Positions 9,014 to 16,581 of a stretch of 64,000 nt of DNA are shown here, piece after piece (the first letter of the stretch is position 1; each line of letters begins with the position of its first letter). The DNA is from Vulcanimicrobiota bacterium (lineage in GTDB: Bacteria > Vulcanimicrobiota > Vulcanimicrobiia > Vulcanimicrobiales > Vulcanimicrobiaceae). The DNA is taken from positions 1 through 64,000 of the forward strand of contig DAHUXH010000004.1 of the NCBI GenBank assembly GCA_027307235.1, written 5' to 3'. A model generated the notes under the pieces. The model was not told the origin of the DNA. It saw only the letters and a program-made list of their open reading frames with translations, and did not search any database. The translations under genes were made by a program, and so were the position numbers.

Positions 9014-9922
9014 GTGTTTCGTACGACGGTACGGATGCTGCGGCGCGCAGCATCCCTGGCATCGGTTTGCCTGAGCGCTGCGCTTGCGCTCACATGGTCT
9101 GCGCACGCAGCACAACCGCCCTCGGCAACGGCGTATTACGAGCGGGCTCTCGAGGTGATGAAGGCGTTGCCCGAGCCGACGTTTATGACCTACACCGAGA
9201 ATGTGTCCGCCACCGGCATCGGCGTCGGCATGTATCCGTCGCGGGTCGACGGCTCGGCGTATTTGTATATCGGCTGGGGGCCGGCGAATAAACCGGCAAT
9301 CTCCTGGAAGACGAACTATCGCGCAGTCAACATCGAAGCGATTACGCTGCCGGACGGCAGGCATATGCTCGGGCATTCGCCCGTCTACGATCCAAGCTGG
9401 AACGGCGCATATGATTGGCTGCGGTACGGATTGCATGGTCCGGTGCCGAGTTCACCGACACCGAGCCCGCACGCCGCGGGAGCAAGCGTAGCCACGGCGG
9501 CGGTGCCGACGATCGCGCTCGTCGAAGCGCTGGGTTCGGCGTCGTATCGCATCTACGAAGGCGGGAGCGCGACCTGTTCCAACGGCGATCCGGGACATCG
9601 ATTGAATCTCGCCGCGATCGGTAACGCCGATGGACATCCGCTCAACTACGTCGTCATCGACACGCGCAACGTGCGATTTTGCACGATGGGATTCCATCTT
9701 CCGCAAGAATCCGGCCTGGTCGCACTCACCGGTTCATTCGAATTGCATTTCGGAACGGTCGGTTCATATTGGATCATAACCGATGGCACCGGCGATCTTC
9801 TGATGCGCTCCTTCGGCGTCAGCGTCCACCATGCGCACCTGGCATTTTCTTTTCACGACGTCGCGTATCCGTCGATGCTCTCCGATCCGCTCTTCCCACC
9901 AGATTCAAAGGAGCAGTCATGA
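9014..9922 (+). CDS. Secreted protein, paralog 1 of 3 in tandem
   Basis: GTG start 7 bases after GGAGGAAGAAC-type spacing (AGGAGG upstream). The 302-residue product has an N-terminal signal peptide ending near SAHAA. The mature part begins with PSATAYYERAL..MKALP, shared by the next two genes. Other shared blocks are DPSWNGAYDWLRYG, a Pro/Ser linker (SSPTPSPH), a CSNGDPGHRL..FCTM segment with two Cys that may form a disulfide, and the ending TDGTGDLLMRSFG..HLAFSFHDV..P. I recognise no named family. It is the most divergent of the three. Its stop overlaps the start of the next copy. Confidence 0.8.
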   Translation: MFRTTVRMLRRAASLASVCLSAALALTWSAHAAQPPSATAYYERALEVMKALPEPTFMTYTENVSATGIGVGMYPSRVDGSAYLYIGWGPANKPAISWKTNYRAVNIEAITLPDGRHMLGHSPVYDPSWNGAYDWLRYGLHGPVPSSPTPSPHAAGASVATAAVPTIALVEALGSASYRIYEGGSATCSNGDPGHRLNLAAIGNADGHPLNYVVIDTRNVRFCTMGFHLPQESGLVALTGSFELHFGTVGSYWIITDGTGDLLMRSFGVSVHHAHLAFSFHDVAYPSMLSDPLFPPDSKEQS

Positions 9923-10809
9923 TGAAACAGTTCGCGGCACCTATCGCGATCGCGCTCGTCGCCGCGCTTGCGGTACCGGCGGGCGCGCAGAACGCGCCGT
10001 CGGCGACGGCATACTATGAAGCAGCATTGAGCGCGATGAAATCGCTGCCGCAACCTGCCTACGTCACCTTCACCGCGACGGTCAACGCCGAAGGGATGGG
10101 TTTTGCGGTCATTCCCGAGCATCACGTTGCCGATTTGGCAATCGGTTGGGGCGACGCTCTGAAACCGCAAACATCGTGGCAATCCGATCACCGCACGCAA
10201 ACCGACACGACAACGATCCTCACGGAGAAGGGAGAGCGTTTGCTTGGGGAGTCGCCGCTCTGGGACCCGACCTGGAACGGCGCCTACGATTGGTTGCGGT
10301 ACGGCGTCTTCGGCTCGCAGCAGCCGCAATTCAATGCAAACGTGAAGGCCGATGCGACGCCTGCACCGTCTGCGACACCGGTGCAGGGTGGTGCGATCAA
10401 GACGATAGCGGTGGTGAGTGCGATGGGAGCGCAGTACTACCGCATCACCGACGGCGGATCGGCGAGCTGTCCGAGCGGAGCGCCCGGACATGCGCTGCAT
10501 TTGAGTGCCGTTCGCGATCCAAGTGCGCACCCGCTCAGCGACGTCGTCGTCGAGGCGGGATCCTTGCGATTCTGCATGATGCGATTCAGCATCGCCGACA
10601 GCGGCGTGGTCGGACTGACCGGCTTCTCGGAACTGCACTTCAACGACGCCGGAGGATATTGGATGACGACCGACGCGACGACGACGCTCTTGATCCGCGC
10701 GTTCGGCATCGGCGTGAAAAAAGCCGTGCTGAGATTCAGCTATCGCAGCTTTGCGTTTCCCGCATCGCTCCCCGATTCACTCTTCGACTTCCCGGAGGTG
10801 ACACGATGA
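9919..10809 (+). CDS. Secreted protein, paralog 2 of 3 in tandem
   Basis: A 296-residue product starting MMKQ, with a clean signal peptide cut after AGAQ. The mature N-terminus is NAPSATAYYEAALSAMKSLP. It shares the DPTWNGAYDWLRYG block, a Pro/Ala linker, the Cys pair (ASCPSGAPGHAL and RFCMMRF), and the GLTG.SELHFNDAGGYWMTTD block with its neighbours. By eye it is far closer to copy 3 than to copy 1. The start ATG overlaps the stop of copy 1 and its TGA overlaps the start of copy 3, so all are translated as one chain. Function unknown. Confidence 0.8.
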   Translation: MMKQFAAPIAIALVAALAVPAGAQNAPSATAYYEAALSAMKSLPQPAYVTFTATVNAEGMGFAVIPEHHVADLAIGWGDALKPQTSWQSDHRTQTDTTTILTEKGERLLGESPLWDPTWNGAYDWLRYGVFGSQQPQFNANVKADATPAPSATPVQGGAIKTIAVVSAMGAQYYRITDGGSASCPSGAPGHALHLSAVRDPSAHPLSDVVVEAGSLRFCMMRFSIADSGVVGLTGFSELHFNDAGGYWMTTDATTTLLIRAFGIGVKKAVLRFSYRSFAFPASLPDSLFDFPEVTR

Positions 10810-11678
10810 AAATCGCATGCGGGGCCCTAGCGCTCGCCGGTGTCTTCGTCACGCCGGCGTTCGCGCAGAACGCACCCTCGGCAACGGCGTACTACGAAGC
10901 GGCGCTGAACACGACGAAATCATTGCCGCAACCGGCGTATATCGCCTTCACCACGACGGTCGTGGCCGAGGGGTTGACCTTTCACGTCACGCCATATCAT
11001 ACGCATGAGGCGTGGCTTGGGCTCGGGCTCGGAGACGGCAGCGCGCCCCACTCCTGGCAGTCGGATCATCGCGCGAGCACCGATACGACGGTCATCCTCA
11101 CCGGTGATGGTGAGCGTCTGCGCGCGCTTTCACCGCTCTACGACCCCACTTGGGATGGTGCGAACGACTGGATGCGCTACGGTGTCTTTAGCGCCGCGCA
11201 ACCTCCCTACGACCCGCAGCCGCACACGCAAGGATCACCGGTGCCGCAAGTGATGCCGAGCGACTCGACGATCAAGACCATCGCCGTGGTCAGCGTGATG
11301 GGAGCAAAGTTCTATCGCATCGACGATGGCGGGCGGGCAGCTTGCCCGAACGGTGCGCCCGGACATGCGTTGCGTCTGAGCGCAATTCGCGATCCGGATC
11401 TCCACCCGTTGACCGGCGTCATCGTCGATGTCGCATCGTCGCGATTCTGCTCCATGCAGTTTCGCATCGGGAACGGAAGCGCGCTCGGTCTGACCGGTTC
11501 CTCCGAGCTGCACTTCAACGACGTTGGCGGCTACTGGATGACCACCGACGGCACGACTACCTTCTTGGTGCGCGTGCTCGGCATCGGCGTCAAGAAAGCC
11601 GTGCTGCACTTCAGCTACCACGATGTCACCTTTCCGCCGGCGCTGCCCGATTCGCTCTTCGACTTTTCAAGTCAATAA
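10806..11678 (+). CDS. Secreted protein, paralog 3 of 3 in tandem
   Basis: A 290-residue product with a signal peptide ending at TPAFAQ and mature start NAPSATAYYEAAL. It repeats all conserved blocks of copies 1 and 2, including the Cys pair and the ELHFNDVGGYWMTTDGTTT segment, with a Pro/Gln-rich linker in the middle. It is the last gene of the GntR/ABC operon. The next gene converges from the minus strand 58 bases away. Copies 2 and 3 look like a recent duplication. Function unknown. Confidence 0.8.
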   Translation: MKIACGALALAGVFVTPAFAQNAPSATAYYEAALNTTKSLPQPAYIAFTTTVVAEGLTFHVTPYHTHEAWLGLGLGDGSAPHSWQSDHRASTDTTVILTGDGERLRALSPLYDPTWDGANDWMRYGVFSAAQPPYDPQPHTQGSPVPQVMPSDSTIKTIAVVSVMGAKFYRIDDGGRAACPNGAPGHALRLSAIRDPDLHPLTGVIVDVASSRFCSMQFRIGNGSALGLTGSSELHFNDVGGYWMTTDGTTTFLVRVLGIGVKKAVLHFSYHDVTFPPALPDSLFDFSSQ

Positions 11679-11736
11679 TACGTCTCTCAAAACCGTAAAG
11701 GAACAATCACCATGCGATCCCTTTGTGAACGTCCGC

Positions 11737-13167
11737 CTAGGAAGACGAGCTATCTGAATCGCTGAGTTCCGTCCAGACAATCGGCGCACCGTCGGCATGA
11801 ACGCTCGCGATGGGGGCGTTGCTCGAATAGATGGACACGCTGCCGCCCAGCACGTCGAAGTCCGGTCCCGGGAGGGGCCTCAGTGCAGCGCCGCGGGTCT
11901 CGTACGGACGTCCGACCTCGTCCTGCGTGTGCGCATAGAGGTTGAACAGGCCGCTTACGTACGGACTCCCATCAGGCGCGATGAGATAGCGTCCGAATTC
12001 ACGTAAGGCTTCGGAAAGCGCAATGGGGAGTGCATCTTGCATCGCTTTTATGCCGCCGCTATCTGTGTTCGTTACGGCGGTCAGGTAGTTGTCACCAAAA
12101 CGATCGTAGAGAAAGCGTTGCAGGAGATAGGCTCCGCCGTAGCAGGCCGTGCCGAATGGGTGGGCTTCGCGGCCGTTGTTGAGACTGAATGAAAGGAGGC
12201 TCACGGCGTTTGGGTCGCTCAGGTACACGCGCGCAGCATCCCCCGCTCCGAAAAGATCGTACGGCCGGCCAAAGAGGGCGGTCACGGCGAAATCTTGCGA
12301 TAGCTCCGACAACCCCTCATTGAGCAACGGCATCAGTTGTTCGGACCTGAATCCTCGAATCGTGCCACGCACGAAGCGCTGCAGATGCTGCAATTCCGGC
12401 GCATACACCAAGGTGCCATCTTGGAGTTCGGCTGGACGACGTCGCTCGAACGGCCACACGACCAGTCCGGGCATCTCGTTGGAGTGGATGGTCCTCGCAT
12501 AACAGTTGAGATTTGCCTGATAGCGATACGAGTTCACCAGCGCGCCGCCGTTCATGGCCTCCGAGCTGCCGACGATGAGAAAACTCAGTAACTCGCCGTT
12601 GGAGGGGACGAATGCGGGAACTTGGCCGACGATGCGACGCGCGAAGTCGCAGGCGTTGATCAGACCGTGTTTCGACACGTCGCCGCCGGTGTAACTCAGT
12701 GGGCCGAAGTGGCCGCGTTGCGACAGATATGCGTTCTCGACATCGCGCGGAAGCGCGGCCTCGAGGGCGGGATCGATCGTGCCGAGGTTGTCGTCAATCC
12801 AAATATCCGCGTGGTCGGTGGTGAAACGCAGCGTCGCAAACACCTGGCCCCACGTGACGTCCTTGTTTCGCCCGGTTGGGTCGAAGCGTTCAACCCAAAA
12901 CGTCCTGCGGTCGCCGACATGTCCGTGCCGCGGCGCAAATTCAGGCGCTGCATCCACGAGCGCTCTCTTCGGATCGGCGATCGGCGGGCTCGCCGAAGCC
13001 GCGTCATCCGTATGCGGCCCAAATGTCACATGAACGCGCTCTGCCCTTGGTGTAGAGGCGAGTGAAACGATCGCGAGACGATACGTTTGGGCGTCGGCGC
13101 GGCCCCCGCCGACGGCAAAGCAGTACGCAAACACCGCGAGAAGCAACGCGGCTGCACGCCTCTGCAC
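11737..13167 (-). CDS. Secreted hyicolysin (M30)-like protein, probably catalytically dead
   Basis: The 476-residue product begins at a GTG (13165-13167) that gives a proper signal peptide (QRRAAALLLAVFAYCFAVGG, then RADAQ). The frame stays open further upstream, but that part would run through the tRNA-Ser gene. Residues about 260-310 look like the zinc-protease region of M30/gluzincin enzymes: the downstream LLNEGLSELSQDF matches the family's third-ligand motif. The expected HExxH reads PELQH, so the first zinc-binding His is a Pro. Inference: a protease-like protein that has lost metal binding, or one with a rearranged site. It ends in a Ser/Asp-rich tail and faces the secreted-paralog operon. 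Confidence 0.72.
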   Translation of the reverse strand: MQRRAAALLLAVFAYCFAVGGGRADAQTYRLAIVSLASTPRAERVHVTFGPHTDDAASASPPIADPKRALVDAAPEFAPRHGHVGDRRTFWVERFDPTGRNKDVTWGQVFATLRFTTDHADIWIDDNLGTIDPALEAALPRDVENAYLSQRGHFGPLSYTGGDVSKHGLINACDFARRIVGQVPAFVPSNGELLSFLIVGSSEAMNGGALVNSYRYQANLNCYARTIHSNEMPGLVVWPFERRRPAELQDGTLVYAPELQHLQRFVRGTIRGFRSEQLMPLLNEGLSELSQDFAVTALFGRPYDLFGAGDAARVYLSDPNAVSLLSFSLNNGREAHPFGTACYGGAYLLQRFLYDRFGDNYLTAVTNTDSGGIKAMQDALPIALSEALREFGRYLIAPDGSPYVSGLFNLYAHTQDEVGRPYETRGAALRPLPGPDFDVLGGSVSIYSSNAPIASVHADGAPIVWTELSDSDSSSS

Positions 13168-13199
13168 ACGGGGACGCGTTTTGGAAACTAGTTTCGATT

Positions 13200-13286
13200 C
13201 GGAGAGGGGGAGATTCGAACTCCCGAGACCCGTGAAGGTCTGCTCGCTTTCCAAGCGAGTGCATTCGACCACTCTGCCACCTCTCC
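13200..13286 (-). tRNA. tRNA-Ser (GGA)
   Basis: Read on the minus strand, the 7-bp acceptor stem GGAGAGG/CCTCTCC, an anticodon stem CTCGC/GCGAG with loop TTGGAAA (anticodon GGA), a long variable arm and the T arm GGGAG-TTCGAAT-CTCCC are all present. The long variable arm and 87-base length fit a class II tRNA. The discriminator base is G and no CCA is encoded. It lies 1 base after a pair of overlapping hairpins and has no obvious promoter of its own. Confidence 0.96.
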
Positions 13287-13287
13287 A

Positions 13288-13342
13288 GGACTTTTTGCTT
13301 CGCGAAAAAGTCCCCTGACGGTTGGCCGCCAGGGGACTTTTT
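13288..13342 (-). terminator. Terminator hairpin overlapping an alternative hairpin before tRNA-Ser
   Basis: A 13-bp perfect stem (13305-13317 with 13330-13342, AAAAAGTCCCCTG type) ends in a T run on either strand and should stop transcription from the lipoprotein gene. Its distal arm can instead pair with 13288-13296 (9 bp, GGACTTTTT with AAAAAGTCC), giving a second hairpin ending next to the tRNA. The two folds exclude each other. Confidence 0.7.
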
Positions 13343-13362
13343 CCTCGGCTGATGCTCCGGAA

Positions 13363-14208
13363 CTACGTTTGCGGCGGATTCGCGCCGGTGAACGTCGCGA
13401 GATAGAAGCGGAACACGGTGCGATTTCCGGTCACGAACGGATTGTTCGCATCGGCAAAGTCGAGTTCGCCGTTCTCCAGCGTCGCAGGTCCCTGAATCGG
13501 AACGATCCTCGTGCGATCGTCTCCGTCATGTTCGCGGCGTTCGACCGCGACGATGAAGATGTTCGTCGACTGACCCGGACACTGTGTAGGCGTCGGTGCC
13601 GGCGTCGGCGTGATGCCCGGCGGGAACGTTTGCCCGGCAAGGGGTGTGACACCGCTTGCGCCGCCGCAGTTTCCGCTGGGAACCGCGCTCGGCGTGGACG
13701 TCGGCATCGGCGTCGGCGTCGGGCTGCCCACGACACCGGCGAGCGGGCTGACGCCCGTGTCGCGGCTGTCGTCATCGTCTGAACAGACGTTGGCGAGCTG
13801 TTCGGCCGGGACGGCGAGCGTGAGCGTGTGATCGGGGTCGAACCACGGCGCGCGGCCGTGGCCGGCACAGCGGTCATCGGCATCACTCAGGCGGAACGAG
13901 GCGGAATCGCCGGTCGAAGCGACGACGATCGTCAGGGGTGCGAGCAACGTGAAGCGCGAGCAATCGTCGTCGTCGTGGCGGCGAACGGCGCCGGGATCGC
14001 AATCGCGCGTGCGCTGCTCGCTCATCACGTCATCGGGACCGATGCCCGTGCCTTGGGAGATATGCGCGCCCTGCGCGGTGGGCAGCGTGGGCGCCATGCC
14101 GGTCGATCCGCCGCTGCATCCGGCGATGATCAGGGCTGCGGCGGCGACCACAGCCGAGCACGTCGCGAGCGCGGGTCGCGAAAACTTACGAATAGTCAAC
14201 GATGACAC
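13363..14208 (-). CDS. Putative lipoprotein with Asp-rich patches and Pro/Thr linker
   Basis: GTG start; 281 residues. A lipoprotein signal with lipobox LIIAGC puts the mature N-terminus at about residue 31. The protein has two acidic clusters (RRHDDDDC near 78 and CSDDDDSRD near 144) and low-complexity Pro/Thr linkers (SPTPTPMPTSTP). It ends with a strand-rich region (ENGELDFADANNPF, TVFRFYLATF). Paired Cys near both acidic clusters could form disulfides or hold metal; that is speculation. I recognise no family. A strong terminator hairpin begins 21 bases after the stop. Confidence 0.7.
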   Translation of the reverse strand: MSSLTIRKFSRPALATCSAVVAAAALIIAGCSGGSTGMAPTLPTAQGAHISQGTGIGPDDVMSEQRTRDCDPGAVRRHDDDDCSRFTLLAPLTIVVASTGDSASFRLSDADDRCAGHGRAPWFDPDHTLTLAVPAEQLANVCSDDDDSRDTGVSPLAGVVGSPTPTPMPTSTPSAVPSGNCGGASGVTPLAGQTFPPGITPTPAPTPTQCPGQSTNIFIVAVERREHDGDDRTRIVPIQGPATLENGELDFADANNPFVTGNRTVFRFYLATFTGANPPQT

Positions 14209-14245
14209 CCCCGGTTCAGAAGAATATGCGTGTGCTCGCTCGCTT

Positions 14246-15031
14246 TTACGCGGGAGCGGGCCGTTCCTGGAGCAACCTCTCTAGGTCTTCGGCCGGAACC
14301 GGCCGGCCGTACAGGAAGCCCTGCGCGTAGTCGCAGGAGCACTCGGCCAGAAACTGGGCCTGCGCCTCGGTCTCGACGCCTTCAGCCAAGACCTCCAGGC
14401 CAAGCGCGTGTCCCATCGCGATGATCGCGGTGACGATCGCCAAGTCGTTGGCATCCGCCGGGATGTCGCAGACGAACGACTTGTCGATCTTGAGCTTGTC
14501 GATCGGCAGCCGTTTGAGGTAGCTCAACGATGAATACCCGGTACCGAAGTCGTCGAGCGACAATCGAATCCCGAGGTTGCGCAATTGGCGCATGATGCCG
14601 ATCGCCTCGTCGGGACTGTGCATCGCCGCGCCTTCGGTAATTTCCAATTCGAGGTGGCGCGGATCGAGCTTGGAATGACGCAGTGCGCTTTCGATGTTCG
14701 CAACCAAGTTGAAGTGCAAGAATTGGCGGTTGGAGAGATTCACCGCTAGACGCACCGGATATCCGAACGTTGCATGCCAGCGCGCGACCTGTTCGGTTGC
14801 GGTGCGCAGCACCCAGTCGCCGAGTTGAATGATGAACCCAGACGATTCGGCCTGCGGGATGAACTGATCGGGCGGCGTGAACGTCGCGTCGGGATGGGGC
14901 CAGCGCAGCAGCGCTTCCACGGCAACCATCTGATGCGTCGCAAACGAGATGATCGGTTGGTAATAGATGCGGAATTCGCCGTAATTCAATGCATTCGCAA
15001 GACGCTGATGCAGTGGAAGACGATAACTCAC
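14246..15031 (-). CDS. Stand-alone EAL-domain c-di-GMP phosphodiesterase
   Basis: A 261-residue protein that is essentially one EAL domain. It would hydrolyse cyclic di-GMP to pGpG in the cytoplasm. The catalytic set looks intact: EAL in VEALLRW, Asn in AVNLSN, Glu in ELEITE, the Asp pair in DDFGTGYSSL, Lys in KIDKSF, Glu in EGVET and Gln in QGFLYGRP. No sensor or membrane segment precedes it, so control must come from partners or expression. The GTG start lies 6 bases after the class II aldolase stop, so it probably shares that transcript. Confidence 0.92.
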   Translation of the reverse strand: MSYRLPLHQRLANALNYGEFRIYYQPIISFATHQMVAVEALLRWPHPDATFTPPDQFIPQAESSGFIIQLGDWVLRTATEQVARWHATFGYPVRLAVNLSNRQFLHFNLVANIESALRHSKLDPRHLELEITEGAAMHSPDEAIGIMRQLRNLGIRLSLDDFGTGYSSLSYLKRLPIDKLKIDKSFVCDIPADANDLAIVTAIIAMGHALGLEVLAEGVETEAQAQFLAECSCDYAQGFLYGRPVPAEDLERLLQERPAPA

Positions 15032-15037
15032 AAACCG

Positions 15038-15646
15038 TCAAGTACCGTTCGCGCGGGTGTTTTCCTGTTCGCTTTTGCGCAGCGCCTCCGCGAGATATGC
15101 GACGCGTGCCGCTTCTTCGGCGAGATCGGAAAGCACGAAGGCCCGTTCGAGCGTTGCGCCGATGGCGGAGAGGCCGTGCCGCTCCATGATCACCACGTCG
15201 ATCCCGCGCTCGAACTCCGCGGCCGTGATCGCACCGAGTTCGAGCGAGCCCGCCGGGTGGTACGGCGTCCAAGCGACCGGGCCCAGCGTTTCGCGCGCGC
15301 CGACGGTATCTTGGGGGAAGCAGCGGCCCACGAGCGACCAGGCCACGCAATAGGTGGGATGGGTGTGCACGACGCAGCCGATGTCCGCGCGTGCACCGTA
15401 CGCGGCAAGATGCAGCGGCAGTTCGCTTGTCGGCGCCGCATGCGGCTGGCGTGGCGTGCCGTCGGGCGCGACGCGCACGAGTTCGCCCGGCGAGAGATTG
15501 CGCAGCGAGCGGGCGGCGGGCGTCACCACGATGTCGCCGTCCGCGAGCCGCACGCTGACGTTTCCGCTGGTCCCGGTGATAAGCCGGCGTTCCCACAGCA
15601 GTGCGCCGTAGGCGACGATCTCCTCGCGTGCTTGGTGTTCGTTCAC
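15038..15646 (-). CDS. Class II aldolase/adducin family protein (fuculose-phosphate aldolase type)
   Basis: A 202-residue zinc-dependent aldolase. The metal-binding His pair is in VHTHPTYC, a third His in MERHG, and the catalytic Glu in TSELPLH. GTSGNVSVR forms the phosphate-binding loop. The GTG start overlaps the stop of the preceding ALDH-like gene (GTGA), so the two are coupled. Members cleave sugar phosphates such as fuculose- or rhamnulose-1-phosphate to DHAP and an aldehyde. The substrate here is unknown; an aldehyde product would fit the ALDH-type partner. Confidence 0.88.
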   Translation of the reverse strand: MNEHQAREEIVAYGALLWERRLITGTSGNVSVRLADGDIVVTPAARSLRNLSPGELVRVAPDGTPRQPHAAPTSELPLHLAAYGARADIGCVVHTHPTYCVAWSLVGRCFPQDTVGARETLGPVAWTPYHPAGSLELGAITAAEFERGIDVVIMERHGLSAIGATLERAFVLSDLAEEAARVAYLAEALRKSEQENTRANGT

Positions 15647-16527
15647 ACGCCGGCGGGGTGCCAGATCGTCTTGATCTCGCAGTACGCCGCGATCATGTCG
15701 AGCGACTGGGACGAGTCGTCGAACCAGGCATCGCGGGTGCTCTGCGACCAAACGTGCGTACGCTTCAGATTTTCCGCCGCATCACGTCGCAGTTCCGTGG
15801 TAAACGCGCCGTCGCCGGCGCAGAAACCGATGGCCTCAACGTCCATGTGTTTTGCGAGAATCGGTCCCAGTTCGCTGCGATAGCCGGTGAGGATGTTCAC
15901 GGCTCCGGCCGGGAGGTCGCTCACGGCAAGGGCTTCGGCGAACACGACAGCGGTACGCGGATCGCGTTCGCTTGCCACCATAACCACGCTGTTGCCCGCG
16001 ACGAGCGCCGGCAACAGCACGCTGATCAATCCGAGCAGCGATGGTTCATCGGGCGCGAGCAGCCCGACTACACCCATCGGTTCGGGACTCGACGCATTGA
16101 AGTGCGGCCCGGCGACGGGATTTCGCGTCGAGAGCAGCGCCCCGTACTTGTCGCACCAGCCCGCATACCACACGACGCGATCGATCGCTGCGTCGAGCTC
16201 TCGTCGCGCGGCGTCGTCGTCGAGCCGGGTGCCTTCGCGAAGACGCTCGATGAACTCGGCGCGCCGCGCTTCCATCATCTCGGCCAAACGGTAGAGCATC
16301 AACCCGCGAAGCGCAGGCGTGAGTTTCCACCATTTCGTCTGCGCGGCATGCGCGGCGACCACCGCGTCGCGAACGTCCTTGCGCGACGCACGCGCGATGT
16401 TGGCGCCGAACGATTTACCGTCCCAGAGCGCATCGCTGCGGCCCGACTCGGAGCGCACGAACGCACCGTTGATGAACAGCTTGTACATCTTGCGAACATC
16501 GAGGCGAGCGTCCTGGTCTTTAGCCAC
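15643..16527 (-). CDS. Half-length aldehyde dehydrogenase-like protein (no catalytic Cys domain)
   Basis: A 294-residue protein covering only the NAD-binding part of an aldehyde dehydrogenase (usual length 480-500). The N-terminus YKLFINGAFVRSESGR and the PEPMGVVGLLAPDEPSLLGL region are family-like. The catalytic Glu (ELGG) and the FxxxGQxC active-site region are absent; the protein ends at AYCEIKTIWHPAG. Short ALDH-like proteins of this kind are often found near full ALDH and deoC genes; the window has such a pair at 26.7-29.0 kb. Likely a structural or regulatory partner rather than an enzyme. It is not a broken gene: no remnant of the missing half lies downstream, where the aldolase begins. 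Confidence 0.82.
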   Translation of the reverse strand: MAKDQDARLDVRKMYKLFINGAFVRSESGRSDALWDGKSFGANIARASRKDVRDAVVAAHAAQTKWWKLTPALRGLMLYRLAEMMEARRAEFIERLREGTRLDDDAARRELDAAIDRVVWYAGWCDKYGALLSTRNPVAGPHFNASSPEPMGVVGLLAPDEPSLLGLISVLLPALVAGNSVVMVASERDPRTAVVFAEALAVSDLPAGAVNILTGYRSELGPILAKHMDVEAIGFCAGDGAFTTELRRDAAENLKRTHVWSQSTRDAWFDDSSQSLDMIAAYCEIKTIWHPAGV

Positions 16528-16581
16528 GAAAGCGAGCTACTACGCAAGGCCGCGCCGGACCTCGGGCGAAGGTCCGAAAAC

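Noticed and set aside
7910-9436. A 508-codon minus-strand open frame across the ATPase, permease and first secreted gene
   Set aside because: His/Arg/Gln-rich shadow translation spanning three well-supported plus-strand genes.
13168-13272. N-terminal extension of the hyicolysin-like gene
   Set aside because: It would translate through the tRNA-Ser gene; the GTG at 13167 gives a proper signal peptide.
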